Shown: piece after piece, positions 41,901 through 51,548 of the stretch
Position numbering within the stretch: the first letter of the stretch is position 1
Layout: each line of letters opens with the position of its first letter
Origin: Legionella_C dresdenensis
GTDB taxonomy: Bacteria; Pseudomonadota; Gammaproteobacteria; Legionellales; Legionellaceae
Length of the DNA stretch: 64,000 nucleotides
Direction of reading: 5' to 3'
Assembly (NCBI RefSeq): GCF_042649825.1
Contig: NZ_JBHSAB010000001.1
Location: 186,001 to 250,000, forward strand
The notes under the pieces: generated by a model
Database searches by the model: none
Told to the model about the DNA's origin: nothing
What the model saw: the letters and a program-made list of their open reading frames with translations, nothing else
Made by a program: the position numbers and the translations under genes

Positions 41901-44749
41901 TGACTATTTTGTTTGACATAAGCCAAATCGCCATCCGGCTTGACCCCTACCAGATAATCCAGCGGGCTCACCAGAGCGCTGATCTGGGCTGCAACGCTTC
42001 GGCCTCCTTCTGCTTCAAAGCCTTCTGCATAAAAAGTAAGCTGGTAACTGGCTTTCTCAAAACGTTCAAGATTCAAAGCGAACCCGGCATTTCCCTTATC
42101 ATCGGTTTGCCCGTCTTTAAGATCTTCACTAAAGCTTTTGAGCGGTTTTTTGGGATCAAGCAAGGGATCAGCAAACACGTAATTCGGGTATTGATCAAAC
42201 TCAAGCCGTCCGGGCGTTAAAATAATCCTGGCGCTGACTTTTCTGTCGCTTGCAGGCGCGCCATAGAGGTTCCATAGACTGACATTGGCAGACAAATCGG
42301 TTGGCGATAACCAGCCTTGACCTGCAGGCTGAGAGAAAGCGGCATTAATCCGCATCCTATCCGGCTGAAATTCTGCAACCTTAAAGGAGGTTGAGCCAAG
42401 TAAGGCTTGTTGCTGCTGGTCTTTAACCGTATAAAGATTAACCTGGTATTGACCTGTGGCAGACGCAGCGCCGGTGGTAAAATCCAGACTCAGGTAGCCA
42501 GTTTCATTTAAAGTCATTTTCTGATCAAATACCACCACGCCGCGCGGATCAGTAATAGTCGCTTCAAGCGGCAATCCTGGCGGTTGCGGACGGGCGTAGG
42601 ATTGCTTGATAATCATTGCCAGATGAGTTGTATCTCCAGGCCGATAGATACCCCGGTCAGAAAACAGATAAGCGCTTAGATTGCCATAGTCCGCATTGTA
42701 ATTGCTGTATACGCCGCCAATATCATAACGCGAGTAATTCAGTTGCCGGTTATAATTGCTATACGGCATGAAAGATACATCATTACCCAATGCTGCCAGA
42801 TAAACAACCGGCTCACGATCATCGATAAAATCTTTTAACCCGGGGAAATTGACTCGCCCTTGCTCGTCTGTGCTGCGAGTCAGTATCGGCAATCCATTCT
42901 TGCCCAGAACGCTGACTGCCGCATTCGCAACCGGCGCGCCCTTAGTTATTGACTGAACAAAGACGTCATGGCTGCCATCATTGTTATCTTTGACCAGCAA
43001 AGCAAGATCGGTAATTAAAATCAGCCGGTTTGATTTAACATCAAGCGAAATATTATTTGCCGTATCCCAACCGGTTGCCTGTAGTAAAAATAATCCCTTT
43101 GGTCCGTTGGGATTTTGCGCCGTAGTCAGGTATTTTTCGAGATCCAGTGCGGTATATTGCTGTTTTGACGGATCACTGTTATTAAATTCCCGTACTTCGG
43201 AAAACAATTCACTGATATTTTGTTGATTAAAGCTCTGATTGATAAAATATGGATTATTAAAATCACCCTGAGTCTGAGTAACCAGTTGGTTAACATTATC
43301 CGGCAATACCCGCGCAATCTGGAATTTGACTGCCGGCAACCCTCTTACCAATACCGACACTTTCTTTTCACCGCTTAAAGCCAACAAGGCGCCTTTATAC
43401 ATAAATCCGATTTCTTTCGGGTACTCAGGAACCTTAATGACTGCCGCATAACTGTTGCTCAGAGGATAGCCGCCAAAGCCTTCTATTCCCTGATCCACCT
43501 TGACATATAGATAGCCTGGAGCTTTGGCATTAAAACGATAGCTATGCAAGGCAGCAAAATTCTGTTCGGCTGGTATGGCCTGCAACTTAATCGGTGTAGA
43601 CAGCGAAAGAATTTTACCTGTTACTTCACCCGGATTCTGCCAGTCATAGTTTTCTTTTTCCTTTTCCATACTGGTAGCGGGATAATTTTTCGGTAACGCG
43701 TAAATATGAACGGCTTTATTGATTTGACTCTCATTAACGCCGATTGAGGTTTCAATCGATAAAACCTGTTCAGGACGATCCTGCTGATTGCGGACGATAG
43801 ACGCATCAATAACAGTCACTTTAAACAGACCGGCACGATCAGGGAGCAATAAATTTTTGGTCACAGCATCAGCAGTTTTTGCCGTCTCGCTCGCCGACTT
43901 GATGCCCTTATCAAGAGTCAGTACCAGATAACGCGCTGTATCCTCCAGGGTCAGATGTTCTGATTTGATATAAGCCGTACGCATAAACTTGTCATAATCA
44001 ATCTGGAACTTATAGTGCCGGGCATTGAGATCCTGTTTGCCGTTTTTGATGGCCTGCAAGATAAGGCTGGTGTTTTTTTCCAGGCTTTTGCCATCCACAG
44101 GATAATTAAAATCAACGGTGGCAACAGCCTGTTGTATAGCGGGGTTAGCAGGATCCTGATAAAATTTTAATTCTTTAATATGCAATTGAAATGGCAGCGT
44201 GGAAAACTGCCAGGACATTTTTTCCATTTTAGTGCCGGAAGCAAAAAAATTATCGCCAAACTCAACTGTATAGGTCTGGCCAGCAGGCCAATCATCATTG
44301 GGTGTAAATACCAGCTTACTATCGGTCTCCCATACCCATTTACCAGCGATTGCAGGTTCAATGCGGATACCGTGTTCGACCTGCTTGCCTATTGCCTGCA
44401 GGGGCGCAACCGATTGCGGATTGAATTCTTCCTCATCATAGCCAAAGTCTATAGTCAAGTTATCCGGTATCAGTTCCTCGTCTTCGATAGCCGAGATCTT
44501 GGGTTCAGTGATGGCCGCAGCGACAAGATGCGGTTTGGGCAAATTGCTATACCAGTGATAACCATAAACAGCAAGTCCTGCCAGTAATACCGCCAGCGCA
44601 GCTATGCCGCTAAAAAGTTGGGGGCGGGCTGCCGCCTTACTCTGCAAAGCATTTAACCAGGGTGGGCTGCTCCATTGCCAGCGGCCGAAAAGAAACGAAA
44701 AGGAGTTTGACAGTGCAGCTATAATTCTGGAAGCAAATTTGTTCTTCAT
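38987..44749 (-). CDS. yfhM: Bacterial alpha-2-macroglobulin, membrane-anchored, with thioester motif
   Basis: 1920 aa, longer than the ~1650 aa of E. coli YfhM. A cytoplasmic start of ~45 residues is followed by one membrane segment (LFSGIAALAVLLAGLAVYGY) rather than a lipobox, then an MG-domain series in the periplasm. The thioester motif reads YGCTEQ (Cys near residue 1475) in the alpha-helical thioester domain, where the Cys-Gln bond forms. These proteins trap proteases that cross the outer membrane. The gene is divergent from pbpC (69 bp), the same partnership as in E. coli, where PBP1C is thought to repair peptidoglycan after the trap acts. The extra length lies mainly in the N-terminal part. 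No frameshift was seen. Confidence 0.93.
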   Translation of the reverse strand: MKNKFASRIIAALSNSFSFLFGRWQWSSPPWLNALQSKAAARPQLFSGIAALAVLLAGLAVYGYHWYSNLPKPHLVAAAITEPKISAIEDEELIPDNLTIDFGYDEEEFNPQSVAPLQAIGKQVEHGIRIEPAIAGKWVWETDSKLVFTPNDDWPAGQTYTVEFGDNFFASGTKMEKMSWQFSTLPFQLHIKELKFYQDPANPAIQQAVATVDFNYPVDGKSLEKNTSLILQAIKNGKQDLNARHYKFQIDYDKFMRTAYIKSEHLTLEDTARYLVLTLDKGIKSASETAKTADAVTKNLLLPDRAGLFKVTVIDASIVRNQQDRPEQVLSIETSIGVNESQINKAVHIYALPKNYPATSMEKEKENYDWQNPGEVTGKILSLSTPIKLQAIPAEQNFAALHSYRFNAKAPGYLYVKVDQGIEGFGGYPLSNSYAAVIKVPEYPKEIGFMYKGALLALSGEKKVSVLVRGLPAVKFQIARVLPDNVNQLVTQTQGDFNNPYFINQSFNQQNISELFSEVREFNNSDPSKQQYTALDLEKYLTTAQNPNGPKGLFLLQATGWDTANNISLDVKSNRLILITDLALLVKDNNDGSHDVFVQSITKGAPVANAAVSVLGKNGLPILTRSTDEQGRVNFPGLKDFIDDREPVVYLAALGNDVSFMPYSNYNRQLNYSRYDIGGVYSNYNADYGNLSAYLFSDRGIYRPGDTTHLAMIIKQSYARPQPPGLPLEATITDPRGVVVFDQKMTLNETGYLSLDFTTGAASATGQYQVNLYTVKDQQQQALLGSTSFKVAEFQPDRMRINAAFSQPAGQGWLSPTDLSANVSLWNLYGAPASDRKVSARIILTPGRLEFDQYPNYVFADPLLDPKKPLKSFSEDLKDGQTDDKGNAGFALNLERFEKASYQLTFYAEGFEAEGGRSVAAQISALVSPLDYLVGVKPDGDLAYVKQNSQRSVSFIAINKQLQKQDVTGLKIQLIALQPVSTLVKKPDGTYQYQSIVQSRIIDSKPFVINGEGVNYPLPTETIGDFALTVVDANQNELNTLKYSVVGASQQAMAKNAELTVKLNKTEFNAGDDIELQITSPYTGAGLITIERDKVYAVQWFKTDMTNSVQTIHIPADFQGNGYVNVAFVRDWNSPEIFISPLSYSITPFTISNANQDIDIALDVPAVARPGDSLAIKYKADKAGKIIVYAVDEGILQAARYEMPEPLAFFFQKRALEVQTQQTVDQILPKYIQERELSSVGGDDGEEMLANHLNPFKRKTDLPVVYWSGIIDVDTNERELSYQVPDYFNGTLTVMAVAASSDAVGSMEKQLQIRGDFIINPNVPTFVSPGDEFEVTASVANNVKDSGKAAVNIELIASPELEIIDPALQAVMIDEGREQAVRFKVRAKATPGSAKLTFKASLGEKSGTIDSTLSVRPATVYSTTVRADSTSDRNKAIALDRVLYPQYRNVEVAVSTSPLILVAGLQRYLDNFPYGCTEQLTSKAMPLLAMANQPWFAGDKAAIAEKVNATIQLIGQRQMSSGAFSYWPTTGENSSNTFATLYAMNFLIDAREQGFSVPADMLSAGISYMKNIAAQNTIDLDQAREQAYAIYLLTRSEIVTTNYLTNLQLFLQQMKDRDWQENIIGAYIAATYELLQNRAEADRLIDLYQIKAQDGEYSDFYNAGIENAQYLYLVARHFSDRLNDLGKPLVSSLVSAINSNEMNTVLSGYASLALGAYGDDVRAAGGAPITISEIFADKQKKIVSEGADLYQKAVIDNKVTQVVIANPEQQNYFYQLIQSGFDQKLPNEALKQGMEVYREYQNNDGNIINQANLGEEIVVRIQARSLDSHYLSNIAIVDLLPGGFEVVADSLKNTSLDYVDVREDRVIFFTNLADQAREITYRIKPVNTGKFVVPAIYAESMYNPAIKAYGTTESIVVRKP

Positions 44750-44818
44750 ATCTTATCCAGCTTGACAAGTGGTTCCGACTGCCGTAGTTTGGCTTCAGCC
44801 ATAAAAAAAAGCAGCCCC

Positions 44819-47104
44819 ATGAGAAAACTATTTATCTGCCTTAGCATAATCCTGCTTTTGTTTTTTGTCAGCGTTTTCGCATTAATATTTTTTTCACCCA
44901 AACCTGACTTGCTTAAAGGCATCAGCTTTTCACGCGCAGTATATGATAGCAACGGCACGCTGATGCGGCTCACGTTAAGCAGCGATGAAAAATTTCGCCT
45001 GTATACACCGCTCGGGCAAATATCGCCTACGCTTATTGAAGCAACCCTGTTGCAGGAAGATCGCCATTTTTATCATCATATCGGTATTAACCCGTGGGCA
45101 ATACTGAAGGCAGGCTGGCAGACATTTATCCTGCACTCCCGCCGCATGGGCGCTTCGACAATAACCATGCAGGTTGCCCGTATGCGCTATGGGATTCACT
45201 CCAAATCAGCGCCTGGAAAAATTGTACAAATTTATCGCGCCTTGCAGCTTGAAAGGCATTATTCCAAAGCAGACATTCTGGAAGCCTACCTTAATCTGGC
45301 GCCTTATGGCGGTAATATTGAAGGCGCAGGCGCCGCAAGTGTGGTTTATTTCAGTCAGCCGGTTAGCAAATTAAGTCTGCCGAATGTTCTGGCTCTGACC
45401 GTTATCCCGCAAAATCCGGCAAAACGTACTCCAAAAAATCAATATTTGCTAAGCCAGGCACGGCAAAAATTATATCGACGCTGGCTAGAACATCACCCGG
45501 AGGATAGTAAACAGGCTGCGGCTATCCAGTTGCCGTTAGCGATGAACTCACCGGCTCAGCTGCCTTTTCTCGCGCCCCATTTTGTTAATGATGTATTGCG
45601 GATTACGCCCGTCAATCAAACAGCAGTTCGCACCAGCCTTGATCTGCGAATTCAGAAAACCATAGAACGGATTACCAATAATTATCTGAAACGCCATAAC
45701 CGCCTGGGTGCCTATAACGCGGCGGTCTTACTGGTTGATACCCGCGATATGGGCATTAAATCATTACTCGGTTCTGCGAATTTTTTTAACCGGCAGATTG
45801 AAGGGCAAATTAATGGTACCGGTATCAAGCGCTCGCCTGGCTCAACGCTTAAGCCTTTTGTTTACGCCCTTGCGCTTGATCAGGGATTAATCCATCCCAA
45901 TACCGTATTAAAAGATGTAGCCAGCAGTTTTGGCGCTTATAACCCTGAGAATTTTGATTATGATTTCATGGGGCCAGTAAAGGCCAAAGACGCCCTGGCT
46001 TTAAGCCGAAATATTCCAGCCATTACGCTTGCGAACCAGCTTGGCGATAATGATCTCTATCATTTGCTGGAAAATGCCAATATTCGCTCGCTGAAACCGC
46101 GTTCATATTATGGTCTTGCCATTACGCTTGGCGGAGCTGAGTTAACCATGAAAGAATTAACCAGCCTCTATGCCGCGCTGGTTAATGATGGCGTCTGGCA
46201 TCCATTGCATTATCTGGCCAATGAGCCAGGCTCTGACGGCACTCGCCTGCTTAGCCCCGAGGCCAGCTTTCTGGTATTGGATATGATCGCCGAACCATCA
46301 TCCGGCAATCATCCAGTATCGTGGAAAACAGGAACCTCGTCTGGTTATCGCGATGCCTGGACTTCCGGTACATTTGGTCCCTATGTTTTAACAGTCTGGC
46401 TGGGAAATTTTAACAGCAAGAGCAATCATGCCTTTGTCGGCAAAAATATCGCCGCCCCGCTTTTTTTTGAAATTATTGAAGGGGTAGAGCATGAACATGG
46501 ACCGTTGCCGACAAACAAAAAAAATCCGCACAGTATGAATTTAACGCGTGTTGAAGTCTGCAAGGCATCTGGTTTGTTACCAACACCTTATTGTCGCGAC
46601 ACCGAGTTTACCTGGTTTATTCCCGGTAAATCACCGATTAAAACCGATACTATATTTAGGGAAGTTGCTATTAATCCCGAGACTGGGCTGAGAACTTGTC
46701 ATATTGATCAAAATACCCGTTTTGAGATTTTTGAGTTCTGGCCGTCCGATTTACTGAAAATCTTTAAACAGGCTGGTATACAACGACGAGTTCCGCCATT
46801 TTTTGAAAAGGATTGCGCATTGGCGAACCATAACTCATTTCCGCCCCAGATTGCGTCATTGCAGAAAGAATACAATTACATTATCCGCGCTGACAGCAAG
46901 GAGCAGACTCAGATTCCATTAACTGCGGTAACAGATGCTGGAGTGAGGACATTATACTGGTTTGTCAATGGCAGCTTTTTAGGGCAGATTAACCGTGATC
47001 AGCCTCTGCTCTGGAATGCTGTGCCGGGTAAGTTTATGGTAAGGGTAGTTGATGACCATGGCTTGGCAGATATGCGGGAAATTGAAGTTAAAATAGATAC
47101 ATAG
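44819..47104 (+). CDS. pbpC: Penicillin-binding protein 1C
   Basis: 761 aa from ATG 44819; a TTG at 44762 extends the frame without support. An N-terminal signal anchor (KLFICLSIILLLFFVSVFAL) is followed by a GT51 glycosyltransferase domain (LLQEDRHFYHHIGIN; STITMQVARM), a transpeptidase domain with SxxK in SPGSTLKPF, SxN in LSRNIPA and KTG in SWKTGTSSGYRD, and a C-terminal PBP1C domain. It polymerises and may cross-link peptidoglycan at the periplasmic face. It is divergent from the alpha-2-macroglobulin gene with a shared control region of 69 bp. Confidence 0.95.
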   Translation: MRKLFICLSIILLLFFVSVFALIFFSPKPDLLKGISFSRAVYDSNGTLMRLTLSSDEKFRLYTPLGQISPTLIEATLLQEDRHFYHHIGINPWAILKAGWQTFILHSRRMGASTITMQVARMRYGIHSKSAPGKIVQIYRALQLERHYSKADILEAYLNLAPYGGNIEGAGAASVVYFSQPVSKLSLPNVLALTVIPQNPAKRTPKNQYLLSQARQKLYRRWLEHHPEDSKQAAAIQLPLAMNSPAQLPFLAPHFVNDVLRITPVNQTAVRTSLDLRIQKTIERITNNYLKRHNRLGAYNAAVLLVDTRDMGIKSLLGSANFFNRQIEGQINGTGIKRSPGSTLKPFVYALALDQGLIHPNTVLKDVASSFGAYNPENFDYDFMGPVKAKDALALSRNIPAITLANQLGDNDLYHLLENANIRSLKPRSYYGLAITLGGAELTMKELTSLYAALVNDGVWHPLHYLANEPGSDGTRLLSPEASFLVLDMIAEPSSGNHPVSWKTGTSSGYRDAWTSGTFGPYVLTVWLGNFNSKSNHAFVGKNIAAPLFFEIIEGVEHEHGPLPTNKKNPHSMNLTRVEVCKASGLLPTPYCRDTEFTWFIPGKSPIKTDTIFREVAINPETGLRTCHIDQNTRFEIFEFWPSDLLKIFKQAGIQRRVPPFFEKDCALANHNSFPPQIASLQKEYNYIIRADSKEQTQIPLTAVTDAGVRTLYWFVNGSFLGQINRDQPLLWNAVPGKFMVRVVDDHGLADMREIEVKIDT

Positions 47105-47123
47105 GCAGCGTAATCAATGTTTT

Positions 47124-47147
47124 GAGTGTTGGGCTTTACAGCCCAAC
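47124..47147. terminator. Palindromic repeat between pbpC and mutT
   Basis: GTTGGGCTTTACAGCCCAAC at 47128-47147 is a self-palindrome of the window's repeat family, lying 23 bp after pbpC and 8 bp before the end of convergent mutT. No T-run. Confidence 0.6.
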
Positions 47148-47154
47148 AGTTCCT

Positions 47155-47535
47155 TCATTGAGTCAGTTTTTCGATAATCTGGCTATTGGCTTCGGGAAAT
47201 TGATAATTACCAAGCTCGGAAATTGCGACCCAGTTCATCCCAGGTTGCCCCTCAAGGCATTGTGCATTGCCTTCAAACCCGTCGATAGTATATACCAACA
47301 AACTGACGTGCTTCGAACCATAATCGTGGTTGATTTCACATAAAAACTTATAGCTGGTAACCAGTAAGCCAACTTCTTCTTTAACCTCTCTGATTAATGC
47401 GGCTTCCGGACTTTCATCAGGTTCAAGTTTCCCGCCGGGAAACTCCCATTGGCCGCCATGAGCTAGCTTAAGCGGCCTTTGGGTGATTAATATCCGTTGT
47501 TGGCGATCAAAAATAACAGCAACCGCTACTTTCAT
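47155..47535 (-). CDS. mutT: 8-oxo-dGTP diphosphatase MutT
   Basis: 126 aa. The Nudix box is complete and in register: G35, E41, R49-E50-V-K-E53-E54-V-G56. The N-terminal KVAVAVIFDRQQRILITQRP is typical of MutT. It hydrolyses oxidised dGTP (and GTP) so they are not incorporated. It overlaps the end of secA by 4 bp (ATGA), the conserved secA-mutT arrangement of gammaproteobacteria. Confidence 0.95.
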   Translation of the reverse strand: MKVAVAVIFDRQQRILITQRPLKLAHGGQWEFPGGKLEPDESPEAALIREVKEEVGLLVTSYKFLCEINHDYGSKHVSLLVYTIDGFEGNAQCLEGQPGMNWVAISELGNYQFPEANSQIIEKLTQ

Positions 47536-50237
47536 CCCAGTTGTCCATGGCAGTTTTTATATTTTTTACCAGAACCACAAGGGCATTGCTCGTTGCGTCC
47601 GATTTTTTGCTCATGACGGCGGAATGGCAGTTGGGTAACATTTGATGATTCTTCTTGCACATCACTTAAGCTGTCGTCTTCATGCAAGTACTGCACTTTT
47701 TGTGCCTGTTCAGATCGGCGCTGTTCCTCAACCGCATTAGCATCTGCTTCAGTCTGTATCTGTACAGATGTCAGTAAACGCACAATATCGTACTTCATGG
47801 TATCGAGCATCATGGTAAACAAGGTGAACGCTTCACGCTTGTATTCCTGTTTAGGATCTTTCTGCGCATAACCGCGTAAATGAATGCCCTGACGCAGATG
47901 ATCCATTGCAGCCAGATGTTCACGCCAATGATTATCCATAGTTTGCAGGATAACTGACTTTTCAAACTGGGCAAGTACTCCACGGCCGGCGATTCGCTCT
48001 TTTTCTGCATAGTGATCGCAGCACATAGTGTAAATGCGCTCATGAATTGCCTCAGGTTGAATATGATGATCTTCTTCTACCCATTGAGCGACATCCGCCT
48101 TAATTTGAAAATCTTCCAGTAAAGTCTGGCTAAGACCAGCCAGATCCCATTGATCTTCAAGGCTATGCGGTGGAATATGATTATTGACCAGTGTGCTAAT
48201 CACTTCTTCGCGCATGGAATGAACGACCTCCTTCGGATCGTCTATGGCCATAATTGCAGCTCGCTGCGAATAGATTACTTTACGTTGGTTATTGGCAACG
48301 TTATCGTATTCCAACAGTTGTTTACGGATATCAAAGTGATGACCTTCCAGCTTACGCTGAGCGTTTTCAATGGCTTTGGTTACCAGTGTGTGCTCAATTG
48401 GTTCACCTGGCTTCATTCCCAATCGGCGCATCATATTGGCGACACGCTCAGAAGCGAAAATACGCATCAGGTTATCATCAAGCGAAAGGTAGAAACGGCT
48501 GCTGCCCGCATCCCCCTGCCGGCCTGCACGGCCGCGGAGCTGATTATCGATTCGGCGCGACTCATGACGCTCGGAACCAATAATGCGTAAACCACCGGCT
48601 TTTAAAACATCATCATGGCGTTTTTGCCACTCATCTCTGACTGTTTGCCGTTGCTCTTCCGTTGCATCCTCAGGGAGTTTGGCAAGCTCTGCAGCCAGGC
48701 TTCCGCCTAATACGATATCAGTACCACGGCCGGCCATATTGGTCGCAATAGTTACAACACCCGGACGACCGGCTTCAGCGATAATCTGCGCCTCTTTTTC
48801 ATGGAATTTGGCGTTTAATACCTGATGCTTAATCCCGGCTTTATTCAGCATATGACTCAACAGTTCAGAAGCTTCAATTGAAGCAGTTCCTACCAGCACT
48901 GGTTGTTTACGCTCGATGCAATCTTTAACATCGGCAATAATCGCTTCATATTTGTCTTGCTGAGTCAAATAAACCAGATCAGGTTGATCCTGACGCTGCA
49001 TCGGCTTGTTAGTCGGGATAACAACGACCTCAAGATTATAAATTTGCTGGAATTCATATGCTTCGGTGTCAGCTGTTCCAGTCATACCAGACAATTTGTT
49101 GTATAACCGGAAATAATTCTGGAACGTGATTGATGCCAGGGTCTGATTCTCATGCTGAATGGGAACCCCTTCTTTGGCTTCTATTGCCTGATGCAAGCCT
49201 TCAGACCATCTTCTGCCAGCCATGGTTCGGCCGGTGTGTTCGTCCACAATTACCACCTGATTATCTTTGACAATATAATCAACATCACGATGGAACATGG
49301 CATGCGCTCTCAGCGCAGCGTTAACATGATGCATCAGGATGATATTACTGGCGTGGTAAAGGCTTTCACCAGGATCAAGCATATTTTCAGCAGTCAGTAA
49401 TTCTTCAATACGCATGTGCCCTGCTTCGGTCAAATGCGCCTGTTTTTGCTTCTCATCAATGGTGTAATCCCCTTCGCCGTTTTCTTCTTCCTGTTTTTTC
49501 AGCTGGGGAATCAATTTGTTTATTCGCAGATAAAGCTCGGAACTATTTTCAGCAGCGCCTGATATAATCAGCGGTGTACGTGCTTCGTCAATTAAAATCG
49601 AGTCAACCTCATCCACAATGGCAAAATTGAGTTCTCGCTGAACTTTGTCTTCAATGCTGAAGGCCATATTATCGCGCAGATAATCAAAACCAAATTCGTT
49701 ATTGGTCCCATAGACAATATCAGCGGCATAGGCTTGCTTCTTTTCCTGTTGCGGCATATCAGGATAAATTACCCCGACTGTCAGTCCAAGGAATTCAAAA
49801 ATCGGTTTCTTCCATTGGCTGTCGCGTTTTGCCAAATAATCATTCACGGTTACAACATGGACGCCGCGGCCAGGTATAGCATTCAGATAAGCAGGCAAGG
49901 TTCCAACCAGGGTTTTACCCTCCCCGGTCCGCATTTCAGCGATATTGCCTTCATGCAGCACCATACCCCCAATCAACTGCACATCAAAATGACGCAGTCC
50001 CATAACCCGTCGTGATACTTCGCGCACAACGGCAAACGCTTCAGCAAGCATTTCATCAAGCGTCTCGCCCTGACTATAACGGGCACGAAACTCACCTGTT
50101 TTGGCAGCCAGCTGCTCATCGGTCAATTGCTGCATTATCGGCTCGAACCCGTTGATTGCCTGAACTACTTTTTCCATGCGCCGCAATGTACGTTCGTTGC
50201 GGCTGCCAAACATTTTTTTAATCAACGTATTGAGCAT
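47532..50237 (-). CDS. secA: Preprotein translocase ATPase SecA
   Basis: 901 aa from ATG 50237 (MLNTLIKKMFGSRNERTL), with AGAGGA upstream; the frame extends 8 codons to a TTG. Walker A lies in MRTGEGKTL, the DEVD box in IVDEVDSILIDEARTPLI, then motif GRGTDIVLGG. The C-terminal zinc-binding SEC-C motif CPCGSGKKYKNCHG is intact. It drives export of unfolded preproteins through SecYEG. mutT follows with a 4-bp overlap. The upstream gap holds family-B hairpins, not a visible secM. Confidence 0.98.
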   Translation of the reverse strand: MLNTLIKKMFGSRNERTLRRMEKVVQAINGFEPIMQQLTDEQLAAKTGEFRARYSQGETLDEMLAEAFAVVREVSRRVMGLRHFDVQLIGGMVLHEGNIAEMRTGEGKTLVGTLPAYLNAIPGRGVHVVTVNDYLAKRDSQWKKPIFEFLGLTVGVIYPDMPQQEKKQAYAADIVYGTNNEFGFDYLRDNMAFSIEDKVQRELNFAIVDEVDSILIDEARTPLIISGAAENSSELYLRINKLIPQLKKQEEENGEGDYTIDEKQKQAHLTEAGHMRIEELLTAENMLDPGESLYHASNIILMHHVNAALRAHAMFHRDVDYIVKDNQVVIVDEHTGRTMAGRRWSEGLHQAIEAKEGVPIQHENQTLASITFQNYFRLYNKLSGMTGTADTEAYEFQQIYNLEVVVIPTNKPMQRQDQPDLVYLTQQDKYEAIIADVKDCIERKQPVLVGTASIEASELLSHMLNKAGIKHQVLNAKFHEKEAQIIAEAGRPGVVTIATNMAGRGTDIVLGGSLAAELAKLPEDATEEQRQTVRDEWQKRHDDVLKAGGLRIIGSERHESRRIDNQLRGRAGRQGDAGSSRFYLSLDDNLMRIFASERVANMMRRLGMKPGEPIEHTLVTKAIENAQRKLEGHHFDIRKQLLEYDNVANNQRKVIYSQRAAIMAIDDPKEVVHSMREEVISTLVNNHIPPHSLEDQWDLAGLSQTLLEDFQIKADVAQWVEEDHHIQPEAIHERIYTMCCDHYAEKERIAGRGVLAQFEKSVILQTMDNHWREHLAAMDHLRQGIHLRGYAQKDPKQEYKREAFTLFTMMLDTMKYDIVRLLTSVQIQTEADANAVEEQRRSEQAQKVQYLHEDDSLSDVQEESSNVTQLPFRRHEQKIGRNEQCPCGSGKKYKNCHGQLG

Positions 50238-50401
50238 GGCTATACTATTCCTCTTAAACAATCGAGCATTAAAACCGGTTAATTTACTAGAATTTTATGG
50301 AAATTACCAATTTATTAAATTAAGCACATTGCAGTAGTAGGCTGGAAGGCTTCGCTGGTATTGGCAGAAAGTGAATATAAATTTGATTTAGAACCATTTT
50401 T

Positions 50402-50492
50402 CCCTCTCCCCTGCCCCTCTCCCGGTACGGGAGAGGGAAAACCCCGATACATAAAGCCCTCTCCCGTATCGGGAGAGGGTTGGGAGAGGGAA
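50402..50492. repeat. Hairpin repeat of the 48-bp array family, two units
   Basis: CTCTCCCGGTACGGGAGAGG and CTCTCCCGTATCGGGAGAGG are separated by about 30 bp, with flanks like those in the 37942-38260 array. It lies in the secA-dusA gap on the minus strand. The rest of 50238-50501 shows nothing else. Confidence 0.8.
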
Positions 50493-50501
50493 AATCCAAG
50501 G

Positions 50502-51476
50502 CTATACTTGCTGAGCGGATACTGCTTCCATAATCGGTTCGATGCTTTTTAATCTTTGAGCAAGCATTAATTGCTCCTTCCACCCTTTTGCTCCAGGCAT
50601 GCCATGGGCAAAATTAAATACAGGCTTTAACAATATGCTGAGCGGAACGCCTTGCTTAAATTGAACGCTCAAGTAATCAATATACTCATTGATCACTTCT
50701 TCACGGCTGACGGGCGCTACATCAGGATAAAAATAGTGATGGATTGCCGCCAGAGCATAAGGATTGTTGCATACCAGACGGCCTAACATTACGCCATCAA
50801 TCTGGTTAGCCAAATGTTGCGTTATGTCATCGATCGTTGCGATATTACCGTTGATAACAATCGGAAGCGCACCTAACTCCTTTTTTAGGTTATAGGCATA
50901 CTCATAATGCAGCGGCGGTATTGTCCGGTTTTGCTTTGGACTTAAGCCATTGAGCCATGCCTTACGGGCATGGACAATCAGTTTATCGCAACCGGCATCA
51001 ACCAACCGCCTGGCAAAAGCAGAAAAAAATGAATAACTATCCTGATGATCGATACCAATGCGGGTTTTTGCCGTAACTGGAATTGATACAGCCTGTTTCA
51101 TTGCATAAATACATTCAGCAACCAAATCAGGCTCTGTCATCATGCAAGCGCCAAAACGCCCGGATTGTACCCGATCGCTGGGGCAACCAAGATTAAGGTT
51201 AACCTCAGCATAACCCTGCTCTTCTGCTAGCTGGGCACAGTATACCAATTCCTCTTTATCCGCCCCTCCCAACTGTAATGCAATTGGTTGTTCCATCGGC
51301 TGGTAATATAAAGCACGCTCTGGCTTGTTTCTTATTGCACCTGACGTTTGCATTTCTGTGTACAATAAAGCATTAGGCGCCAACATGCGCATGAACACTC
51401 TGAAATGGCTGTATGTCCAATCGATCATTGGAGCAATTGCCAGCGGCGAGATTAGCTTATTAGAAAATGATAACAA
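50502..51476 (-). CDS. dusA: tRNA-dihydrouridine(20/20a) synthase
   Basis: 324 aa. It is a flavin-dependent TIM barrel with IAPMIDWTYSHFR, NLNLGCPSDRVQSGRFGACM (containing the catalytic Cys) and VHARKAWLNGLSPKQNR, signatures of DusA rather than DusB or DusC. It reduces uridine 20/20a in the D-loop of tRNAs. The usual INGGI near the phosphate site reads INGNI. No in-frame ATG is available near the start: TTG 51476 gives the expected LSFSNKLISPLAIAP, with no clear ribosome site. Confidence 0.92.
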   Translation of the reverse strand: MLSFSNKLISPLAIAPMIDWTYSHFRVFMRMLAPNALLYTEMQTSGAIRNKPERALYYQPMEQPIALQLGGADKEELVYCAQLAEEQGYAEVNLNLGCPSDRVQSGRFGACMMTEPDLVAECIYAMKQAVSIPVTAKTRIGIDHQDSYSFFSAFARRLVDAGCDKLIVHARKAWLNGLSPKQNRTIPPLHYEYAYNLKKELGALPIVINGNIATIDDITQHLANQIDGVMLGRLVCNNPYALAAIHHYFYPDVAPVSREEVINEYIDYLSVQFKQGVPLSILLKPVFNFAHGMPGAKGWKEQLMLAQRLKSIEPIMEAVSAQQV

Positions 51477-51548
51477 AACAATGCATAAAAAAAATCATGG
51501 GTTGCAGGAATTATACCTTAAGTAGGGAAATGTAGCTATTGGTGAATA

